Of a DNA stretch of 64,000 nucleotides, positions 55,201 through 62,083 are shown piece by piece. Source of the stretch: CAYWYR01 sp964462685 (GTDB taxonomy: Bacteria > Bacteroidota > Ignavibacteria > Kapaibacteriales > UBA2268). The notes beneath the pieces are model-generated. The model was given only the letters and a program-made list of their open reading frames with translations. It was not told the origin of the DNA and searched no databases. The stretch lies in NCBI GenBank assembly GCA_964462685.1, contig CAYWYR010000015.1, positions 1 to 64,000 of the forward strand, in the 5' to 3' direction. The position numbers and the translations under genes are program-made. The stretch's first letter is position 1. Each line of letters starts with the position of its first letter.

Positions 55201-55503
55201 CTCGGCCTTTTCCCTCTTATGGTAGAGACATCTTTACAGGCACAATTCCTTATCCCAATGGCCATCTCGGTTGCTTATGGGCTGATTGTTGTGTCATTCT
55301 TTGTACTGTTATTCCTGCCCAGCCTTATAGTACTATGGAACGATCTAAGGAGACTAAGGGTAAAATTATGGGACTGGGCTTGGCATGGTAAAAAATACGA
55401 AGGTTTACCTTCAAGAGAAGAAGTAGAGCCAGCAGTCAAAGAAGTGAGATATATCGGTAAAAACCTCGGGAAAAAAGAAGTTGATACATTAATGTCCAAT
55501 TGA
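52261..55503 (+). CDS. RND (AcrB/MexB-type) efflux pump
   Basis: A 1,080-residue inner-membrane proton antiporter with 12 helices and two large periplasmic loops. It has the N-terminal NIKxxRSSLFPE-type start, VYPGASPEEIEKGV, the helix-4 motif GAIVVVGIIVDDGIVIAEQI with the proton-relay DD, and GIIVNDSIVLVNQFNANL in helix 10. Substrate class is unclear; sequence style (VDDGIVIAE) suggests an export RND of the uncharacterised or hydrophobe class. Middle gene of MFP-RND-TolC. Confidence 0.93.
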   Translation: MRGFVKFFIKYPIWTNVIKILVMGAGILALANMRSSLFPERESKNINISVVYPGASPEEIEKGVIQKIEDNLKSVLGLDRYQSVSQENAGSVSIEVLEGYDTDEVLQDVKNAVERIVSFPVGMEPPVVSKRPVQEIAMALSFRTIGGEPELSSLKSITKIVENDLRGIKGISQVTISGFPDEEITIELNESVMQSYGITFTEVTNALRGANLDLTSGTIKGDREEFLIRLRSKQYYGRLLENTVVRAFPDGRTVRVSDIADVKEGFGDDPQRTYLNDTLTASVTVYKLLGEDIIQITDDVRAYVEDFNQRYDNTQAVIVADVSETLRDRINMLVENGLFGVLLVVISLAIFLNWRLSIWVALSIPFCFLGMFFVAYISGITINVISLFGAIVVVGIIVDDGIVIAEQIYQNYEKGMKPYEAAIQGTLQVLPSVFYAILTTIVMFMPFFFFETPGPRISDMSFVVIFALVFSLLEVLFILPTHLAHSKAMTKEGKSSKWMETVNNAILAPRDKFFAPALKWSIKGWNKLIPISVFFGFIILTLAGLAGGTIRTTFFPQIDVDNVVFVVEMPSGTRENITEQALEKIQNSILEVAQDIKEDEGYYILERVVTNLGVKPINFNFTAEAGGGNMGNIDARLVSGDIRTVSALEFASRVREKTGPIYGAEKVEYGSSSFFGKPISITLVSTNLEELKAVKSELKTALISDPRLKGVGDNDPQGLREVNIKLKPQAYLLGLSEASIAQQIRQAFFGDEVQRLQRMDEEIKVWVKYEDTDRRSLSNLDNMRIRTPDGGNYLLRELVDYNIERGSVKINHIDGKREITIDAELQDPDSEVPKIVAGIQENILMPLLANYPSVETVDSGQQRQFNKFQQNAVAFPVALVLMYFIVTLSFRSFAQTLLIFTLLPIGIFGAMWGHVIQGKIVSIMSLYGMIALIGIIVNDSIVLVNQFNANLRGGRSFWDAVVDAGISRFRPILLTTLTTVLGLFPLMVETSLQAQFLIPMAISVAYGLIVVSFFVLLFLPSLIVLWNDLRRLRVKLWDWAWHGKKYEGLPSREEVEPAVKEVRYIGKNLGKKEVDTLMSN

Positions 55504-55532
55504 TATTGGTTAGTCGCCTCAATAAGAAATAA

Positions 55533-56855
55533 ATGAAGAAAATCACTATCATATTAGCATCCCTAATAGCCTTTTCCGGATTGGCTGATGCACAGAAAAC
55601 ACTGACTTTCAATGAAGCTGTTCAGCGGGCTCTGATGAACAACTATTCGATACAGATCAGAAAAGCAGATGTATTGGTTTCCGATAATCTATTAGATAAC
55701 AAATTAGGGCAATCAGGTGCATTGCCTTCCTTAAACGCCAATGCTGGCTATCAGTATCAGAACAATGATATCGAGCTGGAATTTGCAGGTGGGCTTCCCC
55801 CACAGAACCAAGAAGGTGCCTTTACGGAAAATATCAATGCCGGTGTACAGTTGGACTGGACAGTCTTCGATGGTTTCGCGATGTTCGTACAAATGGATAG
55901 GCTTGAACTGTTATCAGAAATGAGTCAGATACAGCTTCAGTTAGAGATAGAAAACACTATTCGGAGTATCGCTCAAGCCTACTATAACGGGGTTATCGCG
56001 AGAAACAGTATTGAGCTTCTGCAAAACTCCATTCAGCGCTCCCGCCAGAATCTCGAACGGCTTGAGACACAGCAGGAATACGGCCAGGCAAGTACCTCTG
56101 ATATACTAAGGGCCGAAGTAAACATCAATACCGACAGCTCCGCTGTACTACAGAATACACTTGCATATACCAATACCTTGTACCAGCTCAACAATCTGAT
56201 GGGGGCGATGCAGGAAATTGACTACGATATCAGTAGTGATGTAGAATTAGGGGATCTGCCTGATCTGAGAGAGGTAAGAAAAACAGCACTTAATCAAAAT
56301 ACTGCTATACTTTTGGCAGTTAAGGATAGAGAACTTACCCAAAGCGAGTACGACCTTATAATTTCACAATATTATCCAAGACTTACCTTAACGGGCGGTT
56401 ATTCAATAACCCAGCAGGAATCAAACGGGGGTTTCCTTCTATTTAATGAGGCTATTGGATATAACGTGGGCGCTAATCTGCAGTGGAATCTTTTCGATGG
56501 TTTTAGAACCGCCACAGCAGCTGAAAACAATCAGATAGCCGAAGAACAGAAAGAAATCGCCATCAAAAGAATACGCAATACAGTCGATATGAATGTGATG
56601 ATCGCCTATGATAACTATGCACAGAGGCTTACATTATACGAACTTGAAAGAAACTCGCTTGCGGCCGCAAAAAGCAGCTTTGAAAGAGCATCGGAGCTTT
56701 ACAAAACCGGGAGGATCAATTCCCTCGAACTCCGTGACGCTCAGCTTCAGTTGCTGAATACACAAACACGCATCAGCTCCGCACTTTACCAAGCAAAGCT
56801 AGCGGAAACCGAGCTGGAGATACTGATGGGAAGAAGTGCCGAAGCTATAGAATGA
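55533..56855 (+). CDS. TolC-like outer-membrane efflux protein
   Basis: A 440-residue protein with signal peptide ending GLADAQ and two OEP repeats. Helical-barrel segments such as AQAYYNGVIARNSIELLQNSIQRSRQNLE and GQASTSDILRAEVNI in the first half are echoed by MIAYDNYAQRLTLYELERNS and GRINSLELRDAQLQLL in the second. It forms the outer-membrane channel for the upstream RND pump; the 29-base gap supports one transcript. Confidence 0.92.
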   Translation: MKKITIILASLIAFSGLADAQKTLTFNEAVQRALMNNYSIQIRKADVLVSDNLLDNKLGQSGALPSLNANAGYQYQNNDIELEFAGGLPPQNQEGAFTENINAGVQLDWTVFDGFAMFVQMDRLELLSEMSQIQLQLEIENTIRSIAQAYYNGVIARNSIELLQNSIQRSRQNLERLETQQEYGQASTSDILRAEVNINTDSSAVLQNTLAYTNTLYQLNNLMGAMQEIDYDISSDVELGDLPDLREVRKTALNQNTAILLAVKDRELTQSEYDLIISQYYPRLTLTGGYSITQQESNGGFLLFNEAIGYNVGANLQWNLFDGFRTATAAENNQIAEEQKEIAIKRIRNTVDMNVMIAYDNYAQRLTLYELERNSLAAAKSSFERASELYKTGRINSLELRDAQLQLLNTQTRISSALYQAKLAETELEILMGRSAEAIE

Positions 56856-56861
56856 TAGTTG

Positions 56862-57000
56862 CCATATCTCATGTCTTCAGTGCCCGAAGGGCGATGGGTA
56901 ATCTTGTTGTCTTGCTATCACCGGTATAGAGATTCTCCGGTCGTGTCTTACATTTCGACAGGCACATCGACAGGCTCAGTGTGACACTCCCTCTGAATGA
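56862..57000 (+). repeat. REP-like dispersed repeat, copy 1
   Basis: A segment running from about CCATATCTCATGTCTTC through GGGCGATGGG, AGAGATTCTCCGGTC and TTCGACAGGCTCAGTGTGAC to CCTCTGAATGA. It is a diverged direct copy of the unit at 57187. Such CTTCGACAAGCTCAG-type sequences are known as widely dispersed intergenic repeats in many Gram-negative genomes. Confidence 0.7.
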
Positions 57001-57021
57001 GGGGCTCAGTGTGACATTAAC

Positions 57022-57150
57022 ACTTCGGCAGGCCCTTCGACAAGCTCAGGGTGACACTCGGTTTAACACTGCCTCTGAATGACAGGCTCTTAGTTAATCT
57101 CTCGTCGCCATTCCGAGTGTGCGAAGCACCGAGGAATCCAGGGCTGTATG
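57022..57150 (+). repeat. Additional REP-like fragments between the two copies
   Basis: Contains CCTTCGACAAGCTCAGGGTGAC, a CTCTGAATGAC tail and a CATTCCGAGTGTGCGAAGCACCGAGGAATCC palindromic block. All are recognisable as dispersed intergenic repeat modules of FCB bacteria. No coding potential is supported. Confidence 0.6.
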
Positions 57151-57186
57151 AGATTAATTTTGATGCCAATGCGGCATTGTAAATAT

Positions 57187-57323
57187 CCCATGTCTTCCCT
57201 TGAGGGAAGTGCCCGCTAGGGCGATGGGTGATGTTGTAGTGTAGCAACCACCGCAATAGAGATTCTTCGGTCATGTCTTATACTTCGACAAGCTCAGTAT
57301 GACATTCCCTCTGAATGACGAGC
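57187..57323 (+). repeat. REP-like dispersed repeat, copy 2, with nested hairpins
   Basis: CCCAT (57187-57191) pairs with ATGGG (57224-57228). Inside it TTCCC-TTGA-GGGAA (57195-57208) and GCCC-GCTA-GGGC (57211-57222) form two perfect hairpins. The unit then continues with AGAGATTCTTCGGTC, CTTCGACAAGCTCAGTATGAC and CCTCTGAATGAC, collinear with copy 1. Confidence 0.75.
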
Positions 57324-57385
57324 TTGATTTGCTGTAAATCAGGGGTAAGTATCAGGGCTGCTGCTTCTAAATAGCGATATGAGTA

Positions 57386-58162
57386 TTACAGTATTATACC
57401 GAACAATGCATCCATGATGAGTATGGTAGCAGCGGAGAGAGTAAAGGCCCTAACTGTTGCCTTACCCACACCTTCCGCACCACCTGAAGTAGAAAAACCT
57501 ACATAGACACCAATGAGTGCGGTTATCCCACCGAATACAAAGGATTTGAACAATCCTACGAATACATCATAAAAGGTGAAGTAGGACTGTACTGAATCGA
57601 AAAAGGTATAGGCTGAAAATCCGAACTGCAGATTCGTAAGTATAAAGCCACCTGCAAGTGCGACAATATTAGCGAATACGGCAAGTATCGGTAGCATAAC
57701 AAGCCCAGCCAAAAGCCTCGGCATACCCAAGAAGCGGTTAACGTCAATAGCCATCATCTCAAGCGCGTCAATCTGTTCGGTAACGTTCATAGTGCCGAGC
57801 TGCGCAGCCATTGCTCCACCTACCCTACCAGCGATAATAAGGGCTATCAATACCGGGGATAGTTCGGTGAATACTACAGTTGATATTGATGAACCGATAA
57901 AAGGTGTCGCTATATCAATAAGATTGAATCTCTCGAACAGATTAGTAGCTTGAAGCGCGGCTATCGCACCTGTGAATGAGCCAATTAGAAGAATCAGAGG
58001 CAGAGAGTCCGAGCCCACGACCGCCATCTGTTCCAGTACGAGTTTTCTATCTTTGAAGGCACGAGGAAAAAACTTCAGTATCCCGAACAGCAGCATGATA
58101 ATCCTGCCGAATTCAGATATAAAATCAAGTACCTTTCTGCCTAATGATGCTATAAAGTCCAA
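57386..58162 (-). CDS. mlaE: MlaE-family ABC transporter permease
   Basis: A 258-residue permease (YrbE/MlaE) with about five helices and the family core FTGAIAALQATNLFERF, FTELSPVLIALIIAGRVGGAMAAQLGTMNVTEQIDAL and GGAEGVGKATVRAF. It acts in phospholipid or lipid transport across the envelope with an MlaF ATPase and an MCE protein, neither of which is visible next to it. No ATG or GTG lies in frame at the expected start, so the TTG at 58162 is used, with a weak AAGGGA site upstream. Confidence 0.9.
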   Translation of the reverse strand: MDFIASLGRKVLDFISEFGRIIMLLFGILKFFPRAFKDRKLVLEQMAVVGSDSLPLILLIGSFTGAIAALQATNLFERFNLIDIATPFIGSSISTVVFTELSPVLIALIIAGRVGGAMAAQLGTMNVTEQIDALEMMAIDVNRFLGMPRLLAGLVMLPILAVFANIVALAGGFILTNLQFGFSAYTFFDSVQSYFTFYDVFVGLFKSFVFGGITALIGVYVGFSTSGGAEGVGKATVRAFTLSAATILIMDALFGIIL

Positions 58163-58234
58163 ACGGGTGGATTTCCCTTGTGAATGCTCGTTAAATAAGA
58201 GTGTAATTTAATCATTGGCACATTAACTGAGCCA

Positions 58235-59305
58235 TTATCCAGGCACTACAACTCTGTATCTGCCGAAAAGACCGTATTCATTACTAAGATACTCTTCGGT
58301 ATTATCCTCTATTCTTTCGGTAGCGTCATCACCTATAAGCTCTATGTTTCTTGCCTCTACATCCCCGGTGCTATAGAACTGATAAGATGTTCTCTGAGAA
58401 AGACCACTTGCATCACGCAGATCAGAAGATATACAGCAAGTGAAACCATTTGCGTTACCGCGTACTGTGGACCACGCGTCCGCGTAATTACTGTTTATTA
58501 TATTCTGTACTGAATTTGAACCAGGTGTATTATTAACGTTGAATCCTGCGATTACGGGCCTTGAATCAGGTAGAGCATTTAATATCTCGGCGGTTTGATT
58601 AAGCTGTTTCGCTGCGTAGTCACTACCTATAAGCTTACCGTTGGCTACTGTGAAACCCACAGCGCCTTTCATAAGCTCAACAACTTGGAAACCATTGGTA
58701 AGGTTTAACTCATAATTATCTATGGTAAATTGATCGTTGTTGGTGAATTGCTTTGATGTGGATACAGATTCCACCGTTACACCGCTTTTTACAAGTACCA
58801 CATTTTCCAGAACTATTCTTACATCCGTAGAGTTGGCCTGAACCCCAACTCTGCGGGGGAATTCCCAGTCGGAAGTCACAACTCTATCGGCTATCTCGTA
58901 GGTGGCTGTCATATTATCCATCAGATCCAAAAGATTATCAAAGACAAGATCGGTGGCGTTCAAAGTATAATCACCGCTCAAAAAGTCCCCTGGGGATTGT
59001 TCATACCAAGTAGCTACATCCTGTAGCAAAATGACATCGGGTGACTTATCCTCTATAAGATCAGCTATTGCATCAAATCTGCGGTTATCGTTGTTAGCAA
59101 GGGCATCTACCCAGATATCCTGAGTTGTTTCGGTAAGCTGCTCTATCGAAATAACACTGTTGAGCACTGTAAAATCGCCGCCGGCATAAAGATTCATCGA
59201 CAGTACGCTAACCTCGGTGGAAAGAGAATTCGATACCGGGTCATCATCATCGCATGATACTGCGAATATTATAAGTAAAAGGGGTAGTAGGGTCAGTTTT
59301 TTCAT
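58235..59305 (-). CDS. Lipoprotein with degenerate endonuclease/exonuclease/phosphatase fold
   Basis: A 356-residue lipoprotein from the ATG at 59305 (lipobox FAVSC, Cys18, followed by DDDD as in surface-exported Bacteroidota lipoproteins). An upstream ATG at 59359 adds 18 residues. It shows the EEP order VLSMNLYAGGD (Asn38), PDVILLQDVATWY and RPVIAGFNVN, but the metal Glu is Asp96 and the GDFN motif reads AGFN. A terminal SDH motif is also absent. It may be a binding protein or pseudoenzyme. Confidence 0.7.
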   Translation of the reverse strand: MKKLTLLPLLLIIFAVSCDDDDPVSNSLSTEVSVLSMNLYAGGDFTVLNSVISIEQLTETTQDIWVDALANNDNRRFDAIADLIEDKSPDVILLQDVATWYEQSPGDFLSGDYTLNATDLVFDNLLDLMDNMTATYEIADRVVTSDWEFPRRVGVQANSTDVRIVLENVVLVKSGVTVESVSTSKQFTNNDQFTIDNYELNLTNGFQVVELMKGAVGFTVANGKLIGSDYAAKQLNQTAEILNALPDSRPVIAGFNVNNTPGSNSVQNIINSNYADAWSTVRGNANGFTCCISSDLRDASGLSQRTSYQFYSTGDVEARNIELIGDDATERIEDNTEEYLSNEYGLFGRYRVVVPG

Positions 59306-59426
59306 AATGACTAAATTTGTTTTCATGATAGTTGCGAACATAAAGGATAAAATATTCATTATCCTATAGCTATATTAAACGCATACACTCTATCTATTAT
59401 TTCAAATATATAAAATACGGTTCCGG

Positions 59427-59768
59427 ATGATGCTTAGTGAAAAAATACATGGCCTATATAAAAACAGCTTTGTATCGGACTATATGCAAACTGCCAGAAA
59501 CCTGAGCCGCTGGACTTATCTGCTGTTTATGGTAGCCCTTACCTTTACGCTGGTAGTTTATATAGACAACGTAAAGCAGATAGATATGCAACTGCAGCTT
59601 CTGGAACAGAAAAGAGAGCAGCTACGCGACCTTACGTCAACTAACAAGCTGCTCCATGCTCGCTATATCGAGTTGCAGAACCCGGAACGAATAGACCGTA
59701 TCGCCAGAGAGACGCTCGGCATGATAGTTCCCGATGAAGCACCTACGCGAGTGGCGGTAAGGCGATAA
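59427..59768 (+). CDS. FtsL/DivIC-like division protein
   Basis: A 113-residue bitopic protein. It has a short cytoplasmic N-terminus, one helix (TYLLFMVALTFTLVVYI, about 31-47), a leucine-zipper-like coiled coil (MQLQLLEQKREQLRDLTSTNKLLHARYIELQ) and the FtsL/DivIC-type ending PERIDRIARETLGMIVPDE. It probably belongs to the FtsQLB divisome subcomplex. It stands alone, outside a dcw cluster. ATG 59430 is an alternative start. Confidence 0.75.
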   Translation: MMLSEKIHGLYKNSFVSDYMQTARNLSRWTYLLFMVALTFTLVVYIDNVKQIDMQLQLLEQKREQLRDLTSTNKLLHARYIELQNPERIDRIARETLGMIVPDEAPTRVAVRR

Positions 59769-59792
59769 GGCGGTATTCTAGGTAAGAATGCC

Positions 59793-61271
59793 TTATCTGC
59801 CAACCACGATATTCTTCATGATCACTTCGCCATCTGAAGGCTGGAAAACCAGCAGATAACTACCTGATGTTAGTTCTGTTATATCAAGGCTTGTGGTCTG
59901 CATACCGCCCTCTAAAAAAGATTCTTTTAATAGCTTCCCAGTTAGAGAATACAGTTTGAGCAAACCGCCACCAATCGTATTAACATTGAGATTGCCACCC
60001 AAAGCCGGCTGTGGATAAACTACTATACCGCCATTGACATAATCGTTATCACCTAACTCTTCTTCCACCGATACTGGGTAGTGATGGTAGCGGTAGATGT
60101 GACCTTGTACCGTTGTAAGTATAAGTGTTTCGTCATCCATAATATCGAAAGATTCGATGTTATCTCTGTATAAAGCGGGAGAATCGATATCTTCAAACCC
60201 CCTGATAACCTCGAATGTCTCCCAAGCGTCCTCTGTTCTGTAAATCTGGTGGTAGGAGTTGGCGTAGGCTATAGAGTCATTATAGAACATTATCTTGTTG
60301 ATCCCGTCGGCTTCCATGTTTGGTACTGGAGTGATTCTTGTATTGAGAACAGTATCCAATGCCTTAGTCTCTGTATCATAGCGGAGTATATAGTCGTGAG
60401 CTATAAAAATGGTATCGGTATCGATAACATAATTACCGTACCAACCACCAAGATAAATATTCTTGCCACGGGAAGTTAATGCAAGTAGAGAATTATTCAT
60501 ACCCCAAAATCGATCACCAAATCTTATGTTGCTCTGGCTTAAAGTATCGTTCAAATAAAGTTCCTCATTCCATTCGTTTTCATTTTTTTTTAACAAATAT
60601 CGAGTACCAACTGTTTTTGAAGGTGTGAATGTAGATTTAGTCCATAATAAATAATTAGTATCATTAATAAATGTATATCCATAAAACGTACTACTAGACT
60701 GGTCTTTATCCTGAAAAATTTTATCTTCTAGAGTATCAATCCTGCCTGTGTTAATATCTAATGTAGCATGCTGCATTAACCCGTGATAATGTAATGTATC
60801 ATTCTTGATATAAGTGATATATTGAAAATTATCAGGTCTCTTATTAAGGTTGTAATGCCTTAAATATGGTTCCATTAGCCTAATCCTTTCAAAGGTCTCG
60901 CCATAATCCTTGGATAGATATACTATATTAGAATCCCCTGTAGCGTAAACATAATTATCCTGTATGGTAGGGTTGATAATGTTTTTCCAAGATACCGCCC
61001 CTTTCGGCCCTTTTGTGGCTAATGAATCTGTTAATCTCTGTTCCCAAGTATTGCCCCTATCATAGGACATAAACAGATATGGTTTATAGGATTCGAGATT
61101 TACCGTGGCCACGCAGGTATCCCCCTGGCAGTCTATTCCGGCATAAGCACTAAAGGGTGTGGTAATATCGGACCATTCCTTCAGCCCAGTCTGATATTCA
61201 AACTCCCCTTCGGATAGTAGGCAAAATACTCCAGCTAGAAACAGAAATAAAGTCAGTAAAATCTTTTTCAT
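59793..61271 (-). CDS. Secreted Asp-box propeller protein with T9SS domain
   Basis: A 492-residue protein with signal peptide (LFLFLAGVFCLLSEGE) and propeller blades with Asp-box-like motifs FMSYDRGNTWEQRL and YLSKDYGETFERI. A T9SS sorting domain (IVVYPQPALGGNLNVNT, LKLYSLTGKLLKESF, LTSGSYLLVFQ) ends it. A GGAG ribosome binding site precedes the ATG by 8 bases. No catalytic residues can be assigned. It is transcribed after the small T9SS-domain gene on the same strand. Confidence 0.85.
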   Translation of the reverse strand: MKKILLTLFLFLAGVFCLLSEGEFEYQTGLKEWSDITTPFSAYAGIDCQGDTCVATVNLESYKPYLFMSYDRGNTWEQRLTDSLATKGPKGAVSWKNIINPTIQDNYVYATGDSNIVYLSKDYGETFERIRLMEPYLRHYNLNKRPDNFQYITYIKNDTLHYHGLMQHATLDINTGRIDTLEDKIFQDKDQSSSTFYGYTFINDTNYLLWTKSTFTPSKTVGTRYLLKKNENEWNEELYLNDTLSQSNIRFGDRFWGMNNSLLALTSRGKNIYLGGWYGNYVIDTDTIFIAHDYILRYDTETKALDTVLNTRITPVPNMEADGINKIMFYNDSIAYANSYHQIYRTEDAWETFEVIRGFEDIDSPALYRDNIESFDIMDDETLILTTVQGHIYRYHHYPVSVEEELGDNDYVNGGIVVYPQPALGGNLNVNTIGGGLLKLYSLTGKLLKESFLEGGMQTTSLDITELTSGSYLLVFQPSDGEVIMKNIVVGR

Positions 61272-61332
61272 ATAATAACTCCAAAATTAAAAGTGCCCAA
61301 TGACTATTACAGCCACTGGACACATTGATAAA

Positions 61333-61698
61333 TTATTCTTTAACAAATGAACCAATCTGCATTTGACCGAACTTTCCTTCTGCGATAATATAATATTTAC
61401 CGATTGGAATATTGCTCATGTCAAAAGAATATTCTGTTTCAGCACTTATATCATTTACGATCTTTGTCATGATATGAAGTCCCTCATAAGATACTATCAC
61501 AAATCTATCATAACCTTCATACTGGAGGCTGGATTTAAGATTGATAACATTAGCTGTAGGGTTAGGATATAATTCAAAATCAGAATTATTATCTTCTTCA
61601 GTGATTCCAGGGTAGTACTGAGAATTCAACTCTGTACTCCCCAAAAGGAGAACAAGGAGACCTATGGAGGCTATTGCTCCATTCATTATTTTTTTCAT
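61333..61698 (-). CDS. Mini-protein consisting of a signal peptide and a T9SS sorting domain
   Basis: A 121-residue protein. A signal peptide (ending STELNSQ) is followed almost at once by FELYPNPTANVINLKSSLQYEG and SNIPIGKYYIIAEGKFGQMQIG, a full T9SS C-terminal domain with only about 12 residues of linker. It has no passenger domain. It may be a remnant of a cargo gene or a genuine stand-alone domain protein. It lies 61 bases upstream of the propeller gene. Confidence 0.8.
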   Translation of the reverse strand: MKKIMNGAIASIGLLVLLLGSTELNSQYYPGITEEDNNSDFELYPNPTANVINLKSSLQYEGYDRFVIVSYEGLHIMTKIVNDISAETEYSFDMSNIPIGKYYIIAEGKFGQMQIGSFVKE

Positions 61699-62083
61699 TT
61701 CGGTTTTCCAAATTTTTTAAAAAAGAATAAACCCAGCATCGCTGTGATAGTAAGTTTAAATATGCTGTTAAGCGAATAACTGCAACATTCAAAAAAACCA
61801 TCTACTAGGACTGTCTAAATAATGAGTCATTGGCAAGCGAGAGAATAGATGTGCGGCAGCCATAAAATACCTAACAAATAATATCCGCTTCTCAGTAGGT
61901 GACTTATTGCATATTGCAAAATTTTATCACCCCCCCAAATAATGTGGATAACTTTTTGAAACCTTTGTTTATTTGATTGTAATATAATCAGATCAGAATA
62001 AATTTAGAACCACTCCTAAAATTTCAGGCACGTACATTGCGAGAGTAAAAAGAAAGCTCAGTAAAGCACTAAAACTATAGTAA
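61699..62083. other. Intergenic region upstream of flhA
   Basis: About 385 bases between divergent genes. It is AT-rich, with a 7-base C tract and one perfect DnaA-box sequence (61943-61951). No gene or RNA was recognised, and no sigma-28 or TAnnTTTG promoter could be assigned with confidence. Confidence 0.4.
61943..61951 (-). promoter_or_regulatory. Single consensus DnaA box
   Basis: The plus strand reads TGTGGATAA, i.e. TTATCCACA on the minus strand, identical to the high-affinity DnaA box. It is single; no cluster, AT-rich unwinding repeat array or dnaA/dnaN gene accompanies it. Confidence 0.35.

Noticed and set aside
57017..57274. ORF of 85 codons inside the REP-like region
   Set aside because: It spans dispersed repeats, and its translation is compositionally unlike a protein and matches only the repeat sequence.
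61943..61951. Replication origin near the DnaA box
   Set aside because: Only one box, no cluster, and no dnaA, dnaN or gidA genes nearby.
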